64,000 nt of DNA from assembly GCF_009729555.1 (NCBI RefSeq), contig NZ_WODC01000001.1, positions 248,001 through 312,000 of the forward strand, given 5' to 3'. Shown here in pieces: positions 22,999 through 31,826 of this stretch (position 1 is the stretch's first letter; every line of letters begins with the position of its first letter). The stretch comes from Pseudodesulfovibrio alkaliphilus. Lineage in GTDB: Bacteria > Desulfobacterota > Desulfovibrionia > Desulfovibrionales > Desulfovibrionaceae. A model generated the notes under the pieces. That model was not told the DNA's origin and made no database searches. It worked only from the letters and a program-made list of their open reading frames with translations. Position numbers and translations under genes: made by a program.

Positions 22999-24258
22999 CT
23001 ACTCCCGCACCTGGCCCTCGCCCAGGAGGACGAACTTGGCGCTGGTCAGCTCGTGTACGCCCATGGGGCCGTAGGCGTGGAGCTTGGAGGTGGAGATGCC
23101 GATTTCGGCACCCAGGCCGAGCTGAGCGCCGTCGTTGAAGCGGGTGGTGGCGTTGGCCACCACCAGGGAGGCGTCCACCTCGCGCAGAAAGCGCATGCAG
23201 TGCTCGTAGTTCTCGCTGAGGATGGCCTCGGTGTGGTTGGAGCCGTGCTCGGCGATGAAGTCCAGGGCCTCGTCCAGGGAATCCACCACCCGCACCGCCA
23301 GGACCAGATCGAGGAACTCGCATCCCCAGTCGGCGGGCGCGGCCGGTTCGGCGCTCTCGCCCAGCAGGGGCAGGGAGCGCGGGCACGCCCTGAAACGCAC
23401 CCCCTTGGCGCTCAGGGCCTTGTCCACGCGGGGCAGGAGCACCTCGGCCACGTCGCGGTGGACCAGCAGGCACTCCAGGGCGTTGCAGCCGCTGGGGTAC
23501 TGGGTCTTGGCGTTGTCGATGATGGGTACGGCCCGGGTGATGTCGCAGGAGGCGTCGGCAAAGAGGTGGCAGACGCCCTTGTAGTGCTTGAGCACCGGCA
23601 TGGTGGCCTGCTCGGTCACGGCCCGGATCAGCCCCTCGCCGCCGCGGGGAATGACCACGTCGATGTAGTCGGCGAGCTTGAGCAGCTCGGCCACGGCCTC
23701 GCGGTCCGTGGTGGCGGGCACCTGGACCGCGTCACGCGGCAGCCCGGCCGCTTCCAGGGCGCGGTGCATGAGCCCTGCCAGACAGGCGTTGGAATGGAAC
23801 GCCTCGGACCCTCCGCGCAGGATGACCGCGTTGCCCGCCTTGAGGCAGAGGATGCCCGCGTCCACCGTGGCGTTTGGCCGCGACTCGTAGATCATGGCCA
23901 CCACGCCGAGCGGGACGCGCATACGCCCCACCAGCATACCATTGGGCCTTCGGGTCATGGACTCGATGCCGCCCACAGGGTCGGCCATGGCCGCCACCTC
24001 GCGGCAACCGACGACCATGGAGCCCAACACCTTTTCGCTGATGGTCAGCCGCTGCACCCGGGCCTTGTCCAGCCCGCGCTCGGCGGCGACCGCAAGGTCC
24101 AGGGCGTTGGCTTCCGCCACGGCCACGGACTCGGATTCCAACAGATCGGCCAGCACCAGCAGCGCCTCGCTCCTGGCCTTGCCGGACGCCCCGGCCAGCG
24201 CCCGCGATGCCCGCCGGGCGCGCCTGCCCATGTCAATCATCTCCTGGCGTATGTCCAT
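22999..24258 (-). CDS. proA: Gamma-glutamyl phosphate reductase
   Basis: 419 residues from the ATG at 24258, which has GGAGGGGG directly upstream; the family norm is about 417. It reduces gamma-glutamyl phosphate to glutamate semialdehyde in proline synthesis with NADPH. Visible are RRPNGMLVGRMRVPLGVVAMIYESRPN, KAGNAVILRGGSEAFHSN, the catalytic Cys in YPSGCNALECLL, and HGSNHTEAI near the end. proB is not adjacent. Confidence 0.95.
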   Translation of the reverse strand: MDIRQEMIDMGRRARRASRALAGASGKARSEALLVLADLLESESVAVAEANALDLAVAAERGLDKARVQRLTISEKVLGSMVVGCREVAAMADPVGGIESMTRRPNGMLVGRMRVPLGVVAMIYESRPNATVDAGILCLKAGNAVILRGGSEAFHSNACLAGLMHRALEAAGLPRDAVQVPATTDREAVAELLKLADYIDVVIPRGGEGLIRAVTEQATMPVLKHYKGVCHLFADASCDITRAVPIIDNAKTQYPSGCNALECLLVHRDVAEVLLPRVDKALSAKGVRFRACPRSLPLLGESAEPAAPADWGCEFLDLVLAVRVVDSLDEALDFIAEHGSNHTEAILSENYEHCMRFLREVDASLVVANATTRFNDGAQLGLGAEIGISTSKLHAYGPMGVHELTSAKFVLLGEGQVRE

Positions 24259-24593
24259 GCCCCCTCCGTGCGCGGCTTGTCGATCATCTTGTGCATATCC
24301 GAAAACGCGGGTCGGACCGGAGGTCCGCCCGGTCAACAGTGCTAACCTCTGTACAGTCGCAAAGTCAAACCTTCCCGACGAACTCTGCCCTGGCTCCGAC
24401 ACAGGTGGTTTTACATATTTTGTCATTTAATCGACACCTGAGCCACAGCGGGACCGAAAATCAGACCCAAAAACCCTGTTTCAACGAAATAGGCTTTGAC
24501 CTTTTTTACAATTTTGCTTATCAAGCCCTCTGCGCCGTCAGGCCATAGAATCCAAGAGCTATCCAGACACCCACACGGAGGACACTGAAACCC
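24259..24593. other. Divergent intergenic region between proA and the ior operon
   Basis: No gene. It holds a CGGACC-GGA-GGTCCG hairpin near 24314-24328, a CAGGTG...CACCTG inverted repeat around 24400-24440, and the predicted promoter at 24496-24524, listed separately. Confidence 0.5.
24496..24524 (+). promoter_or_regulatory. Predicted sigma70 promoter of the ior operon
   Basis: TTGACC (24496-24501), a 17-base AT-rich spacer and TATCAA (24519-24524), about 70 bases before the start codon of the first gene. Confidence 0.45.
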
Positions 24594-25247
24594 ATGGTTG
24601 AAAGCAAGACCGCCGGACAGGCCACCCTTGACGAGATCGAGGCCCGCGTTCCCTCGTCCCTGCACCCCGTTCTCGAAGCGGCTTTCAAGTACAGAAAGCA
24701 GATTGTGGCGGGCGTGGCGGCCATCATCCTCGCGGCCGCGGCCTACGCGGCATACAGCGGCTACGCGGCGCGGACCCTGGCCGAGGCCCAGAGCCAGCTC
24801 GGCGTCATCGTCATCGAGGCATCGGGCCAGGACAGGCTCGACAGGCTCGAAACGCTGCTCGGCACAGCGCCCTCGTCGGCCAAAGCCGCCGTGCTCTCGG
24901 AACTGGCCCAGTCGGCCATGAAGCTTGAGGACTGGGACAAGGCCGCCAACGCCTGGAGCCGTCTTGCGGGGGTGGCTGACAAGGAGATGAAGATCGTGGC
25001 CCGCCTTGGCGAGGCCAAGTGCCTGCTGCTGGCGGGCAGGGCCGACGAGGCTCTGACCAATCTCAAGAGTCTGGCGGGCATGGTTCCGACAGGATTCGCC
25101 GCCCCCGTCTACCGCCAGTTGGCCCTGGCCGCCGAGAAGGCGGGCGATACGGCCCAGGCGCTCCAGGCCTATCGCCGACTGGCCGGGGAGCAGGTGTCCG
25201 ACAAGCCCTTTATCGACCACAAGATCGCCCAGTTGGAAGCGAACTGA
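24594..25247 (+). CDS. YfgM-like single-pass membrane protein with TPR-type repeats
   Basis: 217 residues. A cytoplasmic N-terminus of about 35 residues leads to one membrane helix (QIVAGVAAIILAAAAYAAYSGY) and then Ala-rich helical pairs typical of tetratricopeptide repeats (LSELAQSAMKLEDWDKAANAWSRL, then GEAKCLLLAGRADEALTNLKSL, then LALAAEKAGDTAQALQAYRRL). Such proteins act as periplasmic chaperone adaptors at the translocon, but this role is only inferred. GGAGG lies 12 bases before the ATG. It is 38 bases upstream of iorA and likely in its operon. Confidence 0.7.
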   Translation: MVESKTAGQATLDEIEARVPSSLHPVLEAAFKYRKQIVAGVAAIILAAAAYAAYSGYAARTLAEAQSQLGVIVIEASGQDRLDRLETLLGTAPSSAKAAVLSELAQSAMKLEDWDKAANAWSRLAGVADKEMKIVARLGEAKCLLLAGRADEALTNLKSLAGMVPTGFAAPVYRQLALAAEKAGDTAQALQAYRRLAGEQVSDKPFIDHKIAQLEAN

Positions 25248-25285
25248 TCGCGCTCACCCGATCCTATCAATTACGGAGAGATTTC

Positions 25286-27121
25286 ATGGCACATTCCCTC
25301 CTGGCCGACACCCCCGGCCACATAGACCTTCTGCTCGGCAACGAGGCCATCGTCCGCGGAGCGGTCGAGGCCGGCCTGCAAGTGGCCACCTGCTACCCCG
25401 GCACCCCATCTTCCGAGGTGCCCGACACCCTTTTCCGGCTCTCGCCCGAAGCCGGGTATTCCTTCGAGTACTCGGTCAACGAAAAGGTCGCCCTTGAAGT
25501 GGCAGGAGGCGCGACCCTGGCCGGAGCGATGACCCTGTGCACCATGAAGCATGTCGGGGTCAACGTGGCCGCCGACCCGCTCATGACCCTGTGCTACACA
25601 GGCACCCCGGGGGGCCTGCTCCTGCTCTCGGCCGACGACCCCGGCTGCCATTCGAGCCAGAACGAACAGGACAACCGCTACTACGCACGGCTGGCGTGCA
25701 TGCCTGTCCTCGAACCGACCACGGCCCAGGAGGCCAAGGACATGACCCGCGACGGGTTGCTCCTGAGCAAAAAACACGGCGCACCCTTCATGCTGCGCAC
25801 CACCACCAGGGTCAACCACCTGCGCGGCCCGGTGGAGTTCGGCCCGGCGCCCGCTCCGGGCAAACCCGACGGCTTTCAGCGCAACCCCTCGAAATTCGTC
25901 CCCATCCCGGCCTTTTCCCGGCCCATGCACGTGGCCCTGCTGGAGCGGCTCGAAGCCTTGCGCCAGGAAGCAGAGAACTCTCCCTACAACACCGTCACCG
26001 GCAACGGCCCGCTGGGCATCGTCTGTTCGAGCATCAGCCGCGCCTATGTGGCCGACGCCCTGACCCAATCAGGCCTGACCGACAAGGTTCGGGTGCTTGG
26101 ACTCGGCTTCAGCCACCCCCTGCCCGAGACCCTGTGTCTCGACTTCCTCTCGGGTGTCTCCAAGGTGCTCGTGGTGGAGGAGCTGGAACCCATTCTCGAA
26201 AACGACCTGCGGGCACTGGCCCAGAAAAACGCGTTGAACGTCGAAATTCTGGGCAAGAACGTGCTGCCCCGCTGTAATGAATTCACGGTGACCATGGTCG
26301 AGGACGCCATCCGCACCCTGACCGGCGACCCCGCTCCGGTGCGTAACGCCTGCCAGCCCGCCGCCCTGCCCATGCGGCCGCCCAATCTCTGCGCAGGCTG
26401 TCCCCATCGCGGCACCTACTTCGCGGCCCGCAAGGTCTTTGGCGACGACGCCATCTATTCCTCCGACATCGGCTGCTACACCCTGGGGCTGCTGCCCCCC
26501 CTCCAGGCGGCCGACTTCCTGCTGTGCATGGGCTCGTCCATCTCGGCGGGCGGCGGGGCGGCCCTGGCCTCGGGAAAGGCCGTGGTGGCCTTCATCGGCG
26601 ACTCCACCTACTTCCACTCGGGCCTTACCGGCGTGGCCAACGCCGTGTTCAACAAGCACAACGTGCTCATCGTGGTGCTGGACAACCGGACCACGGCCAT
26701 GACCGGCCATCAACCGCATCCGGGCGTGGACAAGACCATCCTCGGCGACAACGAATCACGGCTGGACATTGAGGCATCGGTGCGCGGGCTCGGCGTGACC
26801 GAGGTGCGCGAAGTCAACCCCTTCAACCAGAAGAAGACTCAGGCCGCCCTTGAGGAACTCAAGGCCATGAAGGGCGTACGGGTGCTCATCGCCAAGGAGC
26901 CGTGCCCGCTGTTCACCCGCCGGGTCTACAAGAAGGTCGCGCCCCAGGTGGCCTATGTGGCGGAAAGCTGCACCGGCCGATTCGAGTGTCTGGACACCCT
27001 GGCCTGCCCGGCCATGTACCGCGACGGCGACCGAGCTGCGGTCAATCCCATCCTGTGCAACGGCTGCATGCTCTGTCTGCAGGTCTGTGGGCACATCAAA
27101 GCCAAGAAAAGGGGCAGCTAG
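25286..27121 (+). CDS. iorA: Indolepyruvate:ferredoxin oxidoreductase, alpha subunit
   Basis: 611 residues. It oxidatively decarboxylates aryl pyruvates to aryl-acetyl-CoA, passing electrons to ferredoxin, with the beta subunit. The N-terminal pyrimidine-binding domain starts with GNEAIVRGAVEAGLQVATCYPGTPSSEV. The thiamine diphosphate domain has CAGCPHRGTY, then SDIGCYTLG, and GDSTYFHSGLTG...LDN. The C-terminus holds Cys pairs for an iron-sulfur cluster (CTGRFECLDTLACP and ILCNGCMLCLQVC). The ATG at 25286 has CGGAGAG upstream. iorB follows after one base. Confidence 0.95.
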   Translation: MAHSLLADTPGHIDLLLGNEAIVRGAVEAGLQVATCYPGTPSSEVPDTLFRLSPEAGYSFEYSVNEKVALEVAGGATLAGAMTLCTMKHVGVNVAADPLMTLCYTGTPGGLLLLSADDPGCHSSQNEQDNRYYARLACMPVLEPTTAQEAKDMTRDGLLLSKKHGAPFMLRTTTRVNHLRGPVEFGPAPAPGKPDGFQRNPSKFVPIPAFSRPMHVALLERLEALRQEAENSPYNTVTGNGPLGIVCSSISRAYVADALTQSGLTDKVRVLGLGFSHPLPETLCLDFLSGVSKVLVVEELEPILENDLRALAQKNALNVEILGKNVLPRCNEFTVTMVEDAIRTLTGDPAPVRNACQPAALPMRPPNLCAGCPHRGTYFAARKVFGDDAIYSSDIGCYTLGLLPPLQAADFLLCMGSSISAGGGAALASGKAVVAFIGDSTYFHSGLTGVANAVFNKHNVLIVVLDNRTTAMTGHQPHPGVDKTILGDNESRLDIEASVRGLGVTEVREVNPFNQKKTQAALEELKAMKGVRVLIAKEPCPLFTRRVYKKVAPQVAYVAESCTGRFECLDTLACPAMYRDGDRAAVNPILCNGCMLCLQVCGHIKAKKRGS

Positions 27122-27122
27122 A

Positions 27123-27719
27123 ATGCACCACGTCAAGCCCATACGCATATTCATGACCGGCGTGGGCGGCCAGGGAACCCTGACCGCCACCACCCTTCTG
27201 GCCAGGACCGTGCTCGCCGCCGGTCTGCCCGTCACCTCCGGGGAAATCCACGGCATGGCCCAGCGCGGCGGTGTGGTCGAATCCACCGTGCTCATTGGCT
27301 GCAAGTCGCCCAAGATCGGCCACGGCGAGGCGGACATCCTCCTGGGTTTTGAACCCATGGAGACCGTGCGCGCCCTGCCCTACCTCAAGCGCGGCGGCTT
27401 GGCGCTCTCCAGCACCGAGTTCATGCCCCCGCTCTCGGTGGCCATGGGCAAGCAGGAGTGCCCGAGCCTTGACGAGATCAAGGCCCAGGTAGCCGCCTGC
27501 ACGGATCAGGCTCGCTTCATGAACAGCCAGACGCTGGGCATCCAGGCGGGGGCTGTCCAAAGCGGCAACATCGCCCTGCTTGGCGCCCTGTGCGCCACCG
27601 GGGCGCTGCCCTTCGGCCCTGAGGCCCTTGCGGCGACCATCAAGGCAAACTTCCCGGCCAAGATCCAGGCCGTCAACCTCAAAGCGCTGGAACTCGGCGT
27701 GGCCGCGCTCAACGCCTAG
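27123..27719 (+). CDS. iorB: Indolepyruvate:ferredoxin oxidoreductase, beta subunit
   Basis: 198 residues, gamma-type domain of 2-oxoacid:acceptor oxidoreductases: FMTGVGGQGTLTATTLLARTVLAAGLPV followed by GEIHGMAQRGGVVESTV. It pairs with IorA, whose stop lies one base upstream, so translation is closely linked. The sigma54 regulator gene begins 12 bases downstream. Confidence 0.95.
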   Translation: MHHVKPIRIFMTGVGGQGTLTATTLLARTVLAAGLPVTSGEIHGMAQRGGVVESTVLIGCKSPKIGHGEADILLGFEPMETVRALPYLKRGGLALSSTEFMPPLSVAMGKQECPSLDEIKAQVAACTDQARFMNSQTLGIQAGAVQSGNIALLGALCATGALPFGPEALAATIKANFPAKIQAVNLKALELGVAALNA

Positions 27720-27731
27720 AGAAAGAAACCC

Positions 27732-29312
27732 ATGGCACACACCACACAAGGCGACTCCGACCTCAGTTATCTGGTCACCCTCAAGACCATTCAGGAAACC
27801 CTCAAGCGGGACGCCCCGCTCGAGGAGTCCCTGAACCAGCTCCTGAGGATACTGGCGCAGGATATGGAGTACGTCAGGGCGTTCATGGTCATCATGGACC
27901 CCAAGACCGAGAACCTGAAGCTCTCCCTGACCTACAGCCCGGCCCAGACCGACGATGTGACCTATTCACCGGGCCGGGGAGTCATCGGCCGCGTCTTCGG
28001 CTCGGGCCAATCCATCACCGTGCCGCGCATGTCCGACGACAAGGAATTCCTCAACAAAGCCTTCGGCCGTAGCGAGGAGGAGTTGCGCAAGCTCGGTTTC
28101 ATCTGCGTGCCGGTCATCAGCCGTGGCGCGGGCGACCATGAGGTCATCGGTGCGCTTTCGGTGGACGTGCCCCTCATCCCTGCCGAGGACCTCGACGCCC
28201 ACCGCCAGTTCCTGGAGGTGGTGGCGGGCATCATCGCGGGCCATGTGGCCCAGCTTCAGGAAGAGATGGCCGCCCAGAACCACCTGCTCACCCAGGGACT
28301 GTTGGCGGGCAGCGCGGACTCCACGCCACCCAAGGACTTTGTGGCGGCGAGCAAGGCCATGCGCCTGGTGCTGCGCCAGTCGCGCCAGGTTGCCCCCAGC
28401 CGGGCCACGGCCCTGCTGCGCGGCCAGTCCGGCACGGGCAAGGAGCTTCTGGCAGAGGCCATCCATTCCGCCAGCCCCAGGGCGGACAAACCCCTCATCC
28501 GACTCAACTGCGCGGCCCTGCCCTCGGAGCTCATCGAGTCCGAGCTGTTCGGACACCAGAAGGGCGCTTTCACCGGAGCTTTCCAGACCAAGCGCGGCCT
28601 GTTCGAGGTGGCTGACCAGGGAACCCTGTTCCTCGACGAGATAGGCGAACTGTCCATGGACGCCCAGGCCAAGGTGCTGCGCGCCATCCAGGAAAAGGAA
28701 ATCCAGCGCGTTGGCAGCGAGCAGACCATCACCGTGGATGTGCGCCTCATCTGCGCCACGCACCAGCCCCTTGAGGAACTGCTTGAAAAAGGCAAATTCC
28801 GCGAGGACCTCTACTACCGCATCAACGTCTTCCCCATTTTCATTCCGCCTCTGCACGAGCGCCGCGAGGACATCCTGCCCCTGGCCGAACATTTTCTTAG
28901 CGAGTTTTCCAGCGAGTACGGCAAGGAGGTCAAGCGCATCTCCACACCTGCCATCGAGCTGCTGGTCATGTACCACTGGCCCGGCAATGTGCGCGAACTC
29001 AAGAACTGCATCGAACGCGCCGTGTTGTTGTGCGAGGAGTCGGTCATCCGCACCTACCACCTGCCGCCAACGCTCCAGTCGGCCGAAAGCTCGGCCACTG
29101 GCATCAACCTCTCCTTTGGCGAGGCGGTGGCCAAGTTCGAACAGGAACTGCTGGTGGACTCGCTCAAGAAGACCGGCGGCAACATGCTCCAATCCGCCCG
29201 CGATCTGCGCGTCTCCTACCGTATCGTCAACTACAAGGTGAAGAAATACAACATCGACGTGAAGAAGTTCTCGCAGACCAAGAAGAAGCCTCGCAGAAAG
29301 CTGGAGAACTGA
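27732..29312 (+). CDS. Sigma54-dependent activator with GAF sensor domain (NifA-like architecture)
   Basis: 526 residues. An N-terminal GAF domain (about 25-175) is followed by an AAA+ domain with Walker A GQSGTGKE (231-238), the sigma54-contact loop GAFTGA (278-283) and Walker B LFLDEIGE (299-306). The C-terminal Fis-type helix-turn-helix is near KKTGGNMLQSARDLRVSYRIVNYKVKKYN. It would open sigma54 promoters in response to a small ligand bound by GAF. It is 12 bases after iorB, so it may regulate aryl-pyruvate metabolism. I found no clear -24/-12 promoter directly before the operon. A terminator follows. Confidence 0.92.
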   Translation: MAHTTQGDSDLSYLVTLKTIQETLKRDAPLEESLNQLLRILAQDMEYVRAFMVIMDPKTENLKLSLTYSPAQTDDVTYSPGRGVIGRVFGSGQSITVPRMSDDKEFLNKAFGRSEEELRKLGFICVPVISRGAGDHEVIGALSVDVPLIPAEDLDAHRQFLEVVAGIIAGHVAQLQEEMAAQNHLLTQGLLAGSADSTPPKDFVAASKAMRLVLRQSRQVAPSRATALLRGQSGTGKELLAEAIHSASPRADKPLIRLNCAALPSELIESELFGHQKGAFTGAFQTKRGLFEVADQGTLFLDEIGELSMDAQAKVLRAIQEKEIQRVGSEQTITVDVRLICATHQPLEELLEKGKFREDLYYRINVFPIFIPPLHERREDILPLAEHFLSEFSSEYGKEVKRISTPAIELLVMYHWPGNVRELKNCIERAVLLCEESVIRTYHLPPTLQSAESSATGINLSFGEAVAKFEQELLVDSLKKTGGNMLQSARDLRVSYRIVNYKVKKYNIDVKKFSQTKKKPRRKLEN

Positions 29313-29332
29313 TCCCTGCCCAGCCAGACAAC

Positions 29333-29367
29333 AAGCCCCCGGAAGCCATCGCCTCCGGGGGCTTTCC
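29333..29367 (+). terminator. Terminator of the ior operon
   Basis: AAGCCCCCGGA and TCCGGGGGCTT form an 11-bp perfect stem with a 10-base loop, followed by TCCCTT. Confidence 0.7.
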
Positions 29368-29397
29368 CTTGGCAGGCCAAGTCTGCTACACCGGGGC

Positions 29398-31041
29398 ATG
29401 CACAACGCCGCCCGCCTCGTCTCGCGTCTGGTGAGCCGCACCCGAAACAGCGGGTATCTCCCCCCGGACCACGCCACGGCCGCAGCCGCGACCCTGCTTG
29501 AAGCCCGGCCCCTGACCCCGCCCCTGGCGGCCCTGGGCAGCGCCCTGGTACGCCATGCCGCCACCTTTGACCCCTTTGACCGCGACACCTTGAGGCTGGC
29601 CGGGGACGTGAACCGGACCCTGGGCCACCCGCCCATGGACAATTGGCTGGCCAAGGCCCAACGGTTGACTGCCGGCGAACCCGTGCCGGAAAACATCGCG
29701 CCGCCCGACCCGCGTTCAGCCGGACCCGCCGATCTGCTTGCCCATGTGCAGGCCCAGCCCGCCAATGCCCACCGCTACCCGCTCCTGCTCGCTCTGTGGC
29801 GCCTTGGAGCTCGCGACCAGTTGATCAGGGCCATCGAAATCGTGGCCGCCTCCCCCTCGGGGCTGTTGGCCGGAACCATGCTCGCCTGGGGAGCCTGGAA
29901 CGCGGGCGAACCGCTGCTGGCCCGGATGCTGCTCGACGAGGCGGTGCCGGCCTTTCCCGGTCACAACCTTCGCGCCCGCATGGCCCTGGACCAGGGCGAC
30001 AGGGCCACGGCCCGCGCCCACCTGCTGGCATCCCTTGACGCCGAGCCGTTCCAGCCCGCCGTTATCGAGCAGTTGGCCGAGATGGCAACGGACCGCGCCG
30101 GGACCAACCCCGGACCGGACACCCACATCTGCCTCTACTCCTGGAACAAACCGGACATGCTGGCCGACACCATGGCCTCTCTGGCTGCCACGCGGCTTGG
30201 ACAGGCGCAGGTGACCGTCCTCAACAACGGCACCACCGTCTGCCCGCCGGACGAGTTGGAACGCCGGGTGCTACAGGCCGCGCCCGGACTCGCCGCATCG
30301 CTTGCCTTTGTCCACCTGCCGGTCAACGTGGGCGCTCCGGCTGCCCGAAATTGGCTGCTCGCCCTGCCCGATGTGCGCTCCGCCCGTTTGGTGGCCTTTC
30401 TCGACGACGATGTGCTCCTGCCGCCCCACTGGCTGACCCGGCTCACGTCCAGCCTGACCCGCTTCCCCGAGGCCGCCGCCGCAGGCTGCAAATGCGTCAA
30501 CCAAGGAGTGCGGACCATCCAGTACGCCTTCCGCAACCTCGCTGAGGTGGGCCAGCGCAGAATCCGTTTTACGCCCAATGCGCCCACCCTCATGGACATG
30601 GGGCAGTTCGATGCGGCCCGCCCCTGCCTGACGGTCATGGGCTGCTGCCACCTGCTCCACAGGGAGCGGCTGGACCGGCTCGGCGTACCGGACTTTGGCG
30701 TGCGCTTCTCCCCATCCCAGGTGGACGACATTGAGCATGACATGCAGATATGGAAGGCGGGCGGCCAGGTGGTCTACGATGGCGGCGTGTCCGTGGTCCA
30801 CCTCCAGGAAACCGGCGCCACGCGTACCAGGGCCTCCCTGGCCCAGGCCCACGCCAACCACCACAAGCTCGAACACACCTTTGACCCTGACGACCTCGTA
30901 CGCATGGACAAGGCCACTGGCCGCGCCGACCGGCTCCACTTCACACGCTCCCTGGGAGCGGTGCTGCCCGCCCTGGGCGGCCCGGCAGGAGCGTTCTGGC
31001 GCATGCTCCATCCCCTGCTCCTCGAAGCCCTGGCCGACTGA
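29398..31041 (+). CDS. Large family 2 glycosyltransferase, YSWNK paralogue 1
   Basis: 547 residues. The N-terminal 240 residues are Ala/Leu-rich helices that look like solenoid (TPR-like) repeats. From YSWNK (247-251) a GT-A glycosyltransferase begins: VTVLNNGTT, LPVNVGAPAARNWLLALPDV, the acidic FLDDDVLLP metal motif, RPCLTVMGCCHL and VRFSPSQVDDIEHDMQ. Two paralogues lie at 31827 and 33542 with the same architecture. Substrates are unknown; a surface-glycan or protein-glycosylation role is inferred. The ATG has no strong ribosome binding site. Confidence 0.75.
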   Translation: MHNAARLVSRLVSRTRNSGYLPPDHATAAAATLLEARPLTPPLAALGSALVRHAATFDPFDRDTLRLAGDVNRTLGHPPMDNWLAKAQRLTAGEPVPENIAPPDPRSAGPADLLAHVQAQPANAHRYPLLLALWRLGARDQLIRAIEIVAASPSGLLAGTMLAWGAWNAGEPLLARMLLDEAVPAFPGHNLRARMALDQGDRATARAHLLASLDAEPFQPAVIEQLAEMATDRAGTNPGPDTHICLYSWNKPDMLADTMASLAATRLGQAQVTVLNNGTTVCPPDELERRVLQAAPGLAASLAFVHLPVNVGAPAARNWLLALPDVRSARLVAFLDDDVLLPPHWLTRLTSSLTRFPEAAAAGCKCVNQGVRTIQYAFRNLAEVGQRRIRFTPNAPTLMDMGQFDAARPCLTVMGCCHLLHRERLDRLGVPDFGVRFSPSQVDDIEHDMQIWKAGGQVVYDGGVSVVHLQETGATRTRASLAQAHANHHKLEHTFDPDDLVRMDKATGRADRLHFTRSLGAVLPALGGPAGAFWRMLHPLLLEALAD

Positions 31042-31053
31042 GGAGCGCCCGCG

Positions 31054-31085
31054 AAAAAAGGCGGCCCGGCAACCCCGGACCGCCC
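31054..31085 (-). terminator. Terminator of the minus-strand SLOG-like gene
   Basis: On the minus strand, a 10-bp stem with one mismatch (GGCGGTCCGG/CCGGGCCGCC) is followed by six T (31059-31054). Confidence 0.7.
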
Positions 31086-31111
31086 CTGATGACGACAGAA
31101 ACTATTTTCGC

Positions 31112-31663
31112 CTACTTGAAGGAGCGGGCAAAGAGGTCCACAATGGCCTTGCGGCCGTTTTCCTCAAGAAAACGGGTGCCGGTGCCCGTGAAATGGGTCT
31201 CGGTAATCAGCGGATCGGTCACGGCAGACCACTGGCCGGAATCCCAGCGGAACCAGCCGTTCTTCACCTGACCGAAGACATAGAGATCCTTGTTGCAGAT
31301 CTTGGCGAACTCCGCGCCCCATCCTGTGCCGCCCTTGACTGTCCCGTCTTCCTGGATGGTCCCGACAACGAACACCTGATGGGAGGATTCCACCTGATAC
31401 ATGATGGTCTGGAGCACCTTGCGCATCTTCTCCGCGTTGGTGAACTTGCGGTTAAGGAGTTTGGAGACGTAGGTAAGGCTGACATCCTTGCGGACCAGCT
31501 CCTCTCCCGTCAGAACCCGGATTCCCCGGGTACGCTCGATCTTGTGTCCCTCGAAGGTATAATTGACCTCGGCCAGGCCGTATTGTTCGGCCAGACGACC
31601 GAACTCGGCCTCGGCGCCCTGTGCGCCGCCGCTGAACAGCGTGTAGGAATCGAATCTGGACAT
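31112..31663 (-). CDS. SLOG/Rossmann-like nucleotide-binding-type protein of unknown function
   Basis: 183 residues, no signal or membrane segment. The pattern LFSGGAQGAEAEFGRLAEQYG near the N-terminus and VKGGTGWGAEFAKICNKDLYVFGQ in the second half fit the SLOG superfamily (glycine loops binding a nucleotide or nucleotide-derived ligand). HQVFVVGTI between them would be a central strand. SLOG proteins range from cytokinin-activating LOG enzymes to sensors, so no reaction can be named. It sits between two paralogous glycosyltransferase genes and has its own terminator. AAGGAGAA lies just before the ATG. Confidence 0.6.
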   Translation of the reverse strand: MSRFDSYTLFSGGAQGAEAEFGRLAEQYGLAEVNYTFEGHKIERTRGIRVLTGEELVRKDVSLTYVSKLLNRKFTNAEKMRKVLQTIMYQVESSHQVFVVGTIQEDGTVKGGTGWGAEFAKICNKDLYVFGQVKNGWFRWDSGQWSAVTDPLITETHFTGTGTRFLEENGRKAIVDLFARSFK

Positions 31664-31826
31664 GCGTTCTCCTTGGTATGGATCGATATGCGTGGCGTGG
31701 ACGGCCGTATCGACACGGCCCGGATTTCACTGATGCTCATTATGCACACGCCCGGCGCACGGAGCAATGGCCTCTGCAACACTTTTTCCCAAAAATCCAC
31801 TCTTTTCTCAGGCGGCCATGCCCCTG

